DNA of 9,711 nt from the NCBI GenBank assembly GCA_020847555.1, contig JADLBT010000212.1:1-9711 (forward strand), given 5' to 3'. The notes under the pieces were generated by a model, which worked only from the letters and a program-made list of their open reading frames with translations, was not told where the DNA came from and searched no databases. Of this stretch, positions 6,565-9,711 are shown in pieces. Source of the DNA: Gemmataceae bacterium. Its GTDB lineage: Bacteria; Planctomycetota; Planctomycetia; Gemmatales; Gemmataceae. The translations under genes and the position numbers were made by a program. Positions within the stretch are counted from its first letter, which is position 1. Every line of letters begins with the position of its first letter.

Positions 6565-9500
6565 TCATCGCTGGATGAACTCGACTCCCGTGGTACGCAC
6601 CGGCTGGCGGGAGTCGAAGATGAAGTTGCCGGTCACCAGGATCGGTCGCAGTGTGATCCGCGAATCGCCGCTCCCCGGGAGGTTGCTCTCAAACCCGGTG
6701 ACCGTGACCCCCGCCAGTTCGATCAGGGACAGGACATCTCCGGGGAGGACCATCGGATCGCCGCCGTTGACCGCGAGCGCCGCGCTGGCGCTCGGGGTGA
6801 GGAAGAACTGGTCCCCGTTGGGTCCGCCGTTGAACGTGGCGCGAGCCGCCCGGATCGGCACGGCGAAGGAGGCCACGCCCGGCCCCGCGTTGCCGACGTT
6901 CACGGTCACCTCCGCGCCGTCGGCGTCAATCGCCTGCGTGGCGATCAGATCCCGGCCAGCGTTCAGGGCGAGCGGGTTGCCCCCCGTGTTGATACCGGCC
7001 GTATCGTCGAGTGTGGTGAGGGTCAGGTCGTTGGCGTCGGTGAACCGGAACGGTCCGCCAGTCGTGGCGGCTGCCAGAATGGCGATGTTGTTCGCCTGCT
7101 CGAGGGCGAAGGTGCCGGCCCCGCGCAGCCGCAGGCCGGCCGCCTGGATCGTCGAGCCGGCGGCTTCGGTCACCCCTCCCACGTTCAGGTCGGCCGTCCC
7201 TCCGGGAACGGTAATGCCCTGGCCGGACCCGGTGCCGATCGTCAGCAGGCCGCCGGTGGTAAGGCGCACGGTCGTGGGTCCGGCGAAGGCGCTCACGCGC
7301 CAGTCACCGGCCAGCGGGGACCATTCGCCCCGGCCGTAGGCGAACGGGGCGATGTCCGGAGCCCCGGCGCTGTTGGTGTTCCGCAGATACCATGTACCGG
7401 CGCGATCGACGACGCCAACCGTCCATCGGCTCTCGCCGTTCCAGTCGCCCACGACCGGCTTCCAACCAGGGCCGCCGTAGATGAACGGGGTGATGTCCGG
7501 GGCGCCGGCGCTGCTGCTGTTCTTCAGGTAGAAGGTAGCGGTCGCCGGGTCGAACACGCCGATGGACCACCCGCCCGTCCCGTCCCAGTTGCCGGCGAGT
7601 GGGGTCCACCCGGGGGCGCCGTAGGCGAACGGGGTGACGTCCGAGGCGCCGGCGCTGTTGCGGTTCCGGAGGTAGAACGTGGCCGTCGCCGGGTCGAACG
7701 CGCCGATGGTGAACGTGCCGTTGCCGTCCCAGTCGCCGACGAGGGGGAGCCACCCGGCCCCGCCAAAGCGGAACGGGGCGATGTCGGGGGCGCCAGGGGT
7801 GTTGCTGTCCCGCAGATACCAGGTGGCGGTGGCTGGGTCGAACACGCCGATCGTCCACTGGCCGTCACCGTTCCAGTCGCCCACCAGAGGTATCCAGCCC
7901 GGGGCACCGAACGCGACCCGGGCGACGTTGACCTCGCCGGCGGAGTTGCTGCCGCGCAGGTAGAAGGTGGCCGCGTTCGGGTCGAACGTGCCGACCGTGG
8001 TCGTGGCGTCGTCGGCAGGGGCCGCGGCGTTGCTCGCCGCGACAGCGATGCCGTTCGTGCCCGAGACTGACCCGACCGTCAGCGCGTTGACATCGGTGTA
8101 GGTTAGCGCGCCGGTGTTCGCGGCCAGGGTGGCGACGTCGTTCGCCTGGTCGAGGGAGAACGCCCCGGCGCCGCGCAGGCTGAGGGCGGCGGCCGCGATC
8201 GTGGAGCCGGCGTTCTCCGTCACGGCCAGCGCGAGGAACTGGACAACCGCCCCGGCAGCGGTGATGTCCTCCCCCGCCCCGGTGCCGATGGTCAGCAGTC
8301 CTCCGGCGGACAACGTCAGGTCGCCCCCGCCGGTGCCGATGCCCGCTGCGCCGGCAACGGTGCCGATCGTGAGTGCATCGACATCAACGAAGTTGATCGG
8401 GCCTGAGGCGGCCGCCGCGAGGATCGCCACGGCGTTGCCCTGCGCAAGGGTGAACGTCCCCGCCCCCCGCAGCAGCAGGCCGGCCGCACCGACGCTCGCC
8501 CCGGCGTTCTCGACAACCCCCGCCGCATTGAGCTGGATTGTCCCGGTGCCCGCGCTCACGTTCGTCCCGAGCGTCAGCAGGTCGGGCGAGGTGAGGACCA
8601 CGTCGGCGTTATTCGCGCTCCCGCCGCTGGTCTGCGCGAAGCCGCCGGTCGCGTCCGCCGCAACCGTGCCGACGAGGAACCCGCTGGCTTCGTTGAAGAC
8701 GATGCCTTGCCCGGCCGTGGCGACCAGGGCGGCGAAGGCGGCGACGTCGTTGCCGGACAGCCCGAGGTTGATGGCGTTGACCGCCCGCACGCCCAGGCTG
8801 CCGCTGGTGACGATGGTCCCGGCGCCAGTCTGGCTGACGGTGTCTCCCGACACCAGGCGAACCGTCCCGCTACCTGCGTTCACCGCCTGCGTCAGCTCGA
8901 GGCTTCCCGCAACGCTGACGACCGCGATCGGCCCGTTCGTCGTCGTTGCCCCCACAATCGAGCCCGCGAGGCCGCTGACCGTTCCGACCGTCAGGGCGTT
9001 CGCATCGACGTACTCGAAGCCGAAGCTCGGTCCGTCCACGAGGGCCGCGAGGGTGGTCGCGTTGTTGACCGCGGAGGTGTAGGCGACCGCCTCGAACGAG
9101 CGGAAGCTGACGTTACTCGCCGCCAGGTTGCCGCCGGTCTGGGTGATGCCGCCGCGGTCGCCGTCGGCCACCCCGGCGCCCTCGTTGTCGGCGGCGTGCG
9201 GTCGTCGATCGTGAGGTCCGGGAACGTTCCGCCCAGGATGACGACCGCCTGGATTCCGACCGCTCCCGTGATGACGATTTGGCGGACGTCGTTGGCGGCG
9301 GCGATGCTGCCGGAACTGACGGCGCTGGGGCCGGCGTGAGGGGTGAAGCCGAGGGCCGCGGCACCGCCGCTGACGGTAATGTTCGCGGTGTCCGACGCGA
9401 CGGTCAACGCGGTCCCGCTCGCGCTCAGGCTCACCGTCTCGTTCGCCCCGTTGATAATGAGCCCGAGGACGTTCCCGGTGAAGTCGATGTTGGTGGTCGG

Positions 9501-9623
9501 CGTCGTCCGCGTCTCGAGCAATTCCAGGCACAGGACCGACCGGGACGGTCCCGGCCGGCGGCCTCGTTTGGTGGTGGATCTCGTGAGCGCGCAAACGGCG
9601 TTGCGAATCCAGTTGCGGATCAT
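6565..9623 (-). CDS. Large repetitive surface protein, apparently frameshifted
   Basis: This gene encodes a secreted or surface protein of about 1,019 residues, read in two frames: the N-terminal ~140 residues in one frame (9623 to about 9206) and the rest in another (about 9183 to 6565). The ATG at 9623 has GGAG (9633-9636) nine bases upstream. Order: a basic leader, the planctomycete-type motif LCLELLETRTTPT, beta-rich repeats of about 98 residues carrying LRGAGTF, LTIGTV and GGLLTIGTG blocks, a nested array of five 48-residue FG-GAP/VCBS-like repeats (7285-7998), a final beta-helix repeat, and a C-terminal domain with the segment DQFFLTPSASAALAVNGGD. I see no catalytic motif, membrane anchor or C-terminal sorting signal. 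It is probably a beta-helix adhesin-like or matrix protein; the exact function is unknown. The frameshift may be genuine decay or a sequencing error. Confidence 0.75.
6890..7134 (-). repeat. Beta-helix-like repeat unit C (partial)
   Basis: It begins LRLRGAGTFALEQANNIAIL, continues with FRFTDANDLTLTTL and GINTGGNPLALNAG, and then diverges into the C-terminal domain. The right-hand limit is approximate. Confidence 0.55.
7135..8181 (-). repeat. Beta-helix-like repeat unit B, split by an inserted array
   Basis: It begins LSLRGAGAFSLDQANDVATL, follows unit A through DVNALTVGSVSGTNGI, and then is interrupted. The second half resumes after the array with TVRLTTGGLLTIGTGSGQGI and ends GSTIQAAG before LRLRGAGTF (7134). 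Removing the array and short linkers restores a unit close in length to unit A. Confidence 0.7.
7285..7998 (-). repeat. Five tandem 48-residue FG-GAP/VCBS-like repeats
   Basis: Exact 144-base period: the Asp codon of the (V/T/A)(F/V)D motif recurs at 7981, 7837, 7693, 7549 and 7405. The unit pattern is TIGVFDPATATFYLRN, then a SAGAPDITPF-like stretch, then YGxPGWxPLVGDWDGxG. The last unit is two residues short. The DxDG-type loops, which bind calcium in related repeats, read DWNGDG, DWDGNG, NWDGTG, DWNGES and DWRVSA in order, so they decay toward the C-terminus. The repeats should form a beta-propeller-like or solenoid domain. Confidence 0.85.
8182..8475 (-). repeat. Beta-helix-like repeat unit A (98 residues)
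   Basis: Complete, uninterrupted copy of the large repeat. It begins LLLRGAGTFTLAQGN, continues through INFVDVDALTIGTV and GGLLTIGTGAGEDI, and ends GSTIAAAA just before the next LSLRGAGAF. It serves as the reference for the interrupted unit that follows and for the partial unit starting at 7134. Confidence 0.7.
9184..9206 (-). other. Apparent frameshift site in the surface protein gene
   Basis: On the minus strand, sensible protein runs in one frame up to ...FPDLTIDD (ending near 9201) and resumes as NEGAGVADGDRGGITQTGG from about 9186 in the frame one base back. Continuing the first frame gives low-complexity Arg/Pro/Thr/Ser sequence, as does extending the second frame backwards. The change corresponds to a missing base (or two extra bases) within a GCCGCC-containing stretch. 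Confidence 0.7.
9485..9623 (-). other. Planctomycete-type N-terminal leader with LExLExR motif
   Basis: The first 45 or so residues of the surface protein are basic (MIRNWIRNAVCALTRSTTK...) and end in LCLELLETRTTPT. This leader and LE-LE-R-P motif are widespread at the start of large extracellular planctomycete proteins. No classical signal peptide with a long hydrophobic core is visible. A role in export is inferred. Confidence 0.6.
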
Positions 9624-9632
9624 GGGCGTTAG

Positions 9633-9636
9633 CTCC
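9633..9636 (-). promoter_or_regulatory. Ribosome binding site for the surface protein
   Basis: GGAG on the minus strand, nine bases before the ATG at 9621-9623. An ATG five codons upstream (9638) lacks any such site, so 9623 is the favoured start. Confidence 0.55.
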
Positions 9637-9711
9637 ATGGCTGGGACGGGGAAACAGCACAGGATCAGGGGATTGCCACCGGCGGCGGCGCCCAACCCCG
9701 CCCCCCCCCCC

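Noticed and set aside
7285..7998. The regular 144-base repeats considered as a CRISPR array or DNA-level satellite
   Set aside because: The repeats are in-frame, code for a consistent protein unit and have no conserved-repeat/unique-spacer pattern.
6079..8070. A 663-codon plus-strand open frame with tandem repeats
   Set aside because: It lies antisense to the methyltransferase and surface protein genes. Its internal repeats simply mirror the 144-base DNA period on the other strand, and it lacks a family-like domain.
9113..9660. Arg/His-rich upstream part of the second surface-protein frame (from a GTG at 9660)
   Set aside because: It overlaps the frame that holds the LExLExR leader and beta-rich segment and has no beta-repeat character, so it is an out-of-frame reading rather than the true N-terminus.

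Overview
The window is about 9.7 kb of very GC-rich DNA with long stop-free shadow frames on both strands. It looks like a planctomycete, most likely of the Gemmata group. The clues are the high GC content, an LExLExR-type N-terminal motif on a large repetitive surface protein (9485-9623), and several dispersed palindromic elements of the kind common between planctomycete genes. The lineage is inferred; there is no rRNA or other marker gene. The window ends in an 11-base C run, which suggests a contig end.

Layout from left to right. Positions 1-240 are non-coding and carry a hairpin repeat. Positions 241-3392 hold three minus-strand genes, in transcription order: an MFS transporter (2001-3392), a family 9 glycosyltransferase of the heptosyltransferase type (822-1895), and a Maf nucleotide pyrophosphatase (241-849) that overlaps the glycosyltransferase. 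Positions 3393-3617 are a divergent intergenic region. Positions 3618-4463 are the only plus-strand gene, a PolB-type DEDDy 3'-5' exonuclease. It converges on a family 2 glycosyltransferase, and the short gap is filled by a perfect 22-bp inverted repeat. Positions 4531-6326 hold an overlapping minus-strand pair: a class I SAM methyltransferase followed by the family 2 glycosyltransferase. Positions 6565-9623 encode a large secreted or surface protein of about 1,000 residues on the minus strand. It is built of beta-helix-like repeats with an inserted array of five 48-residue FG-GAP/VCBS-like repeats, and it is interrupted by an apparent frameshift near 9184-9206.

The two glycosyltransferases and the methyltransferase point to envelope glycan assembly (LPS core or surface polysaccharide). 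The large repeat protein is a cell-surface or extracellular product. The exonuclease and Maf are DNA and nucleotide housekeeping functions. I do not see a defence system, CRISPR array, mobile element or biosynthetic cluster. The most unusual structures are the repeat array nested inside one beta-helix repeat and the set of intergenic palindromes.
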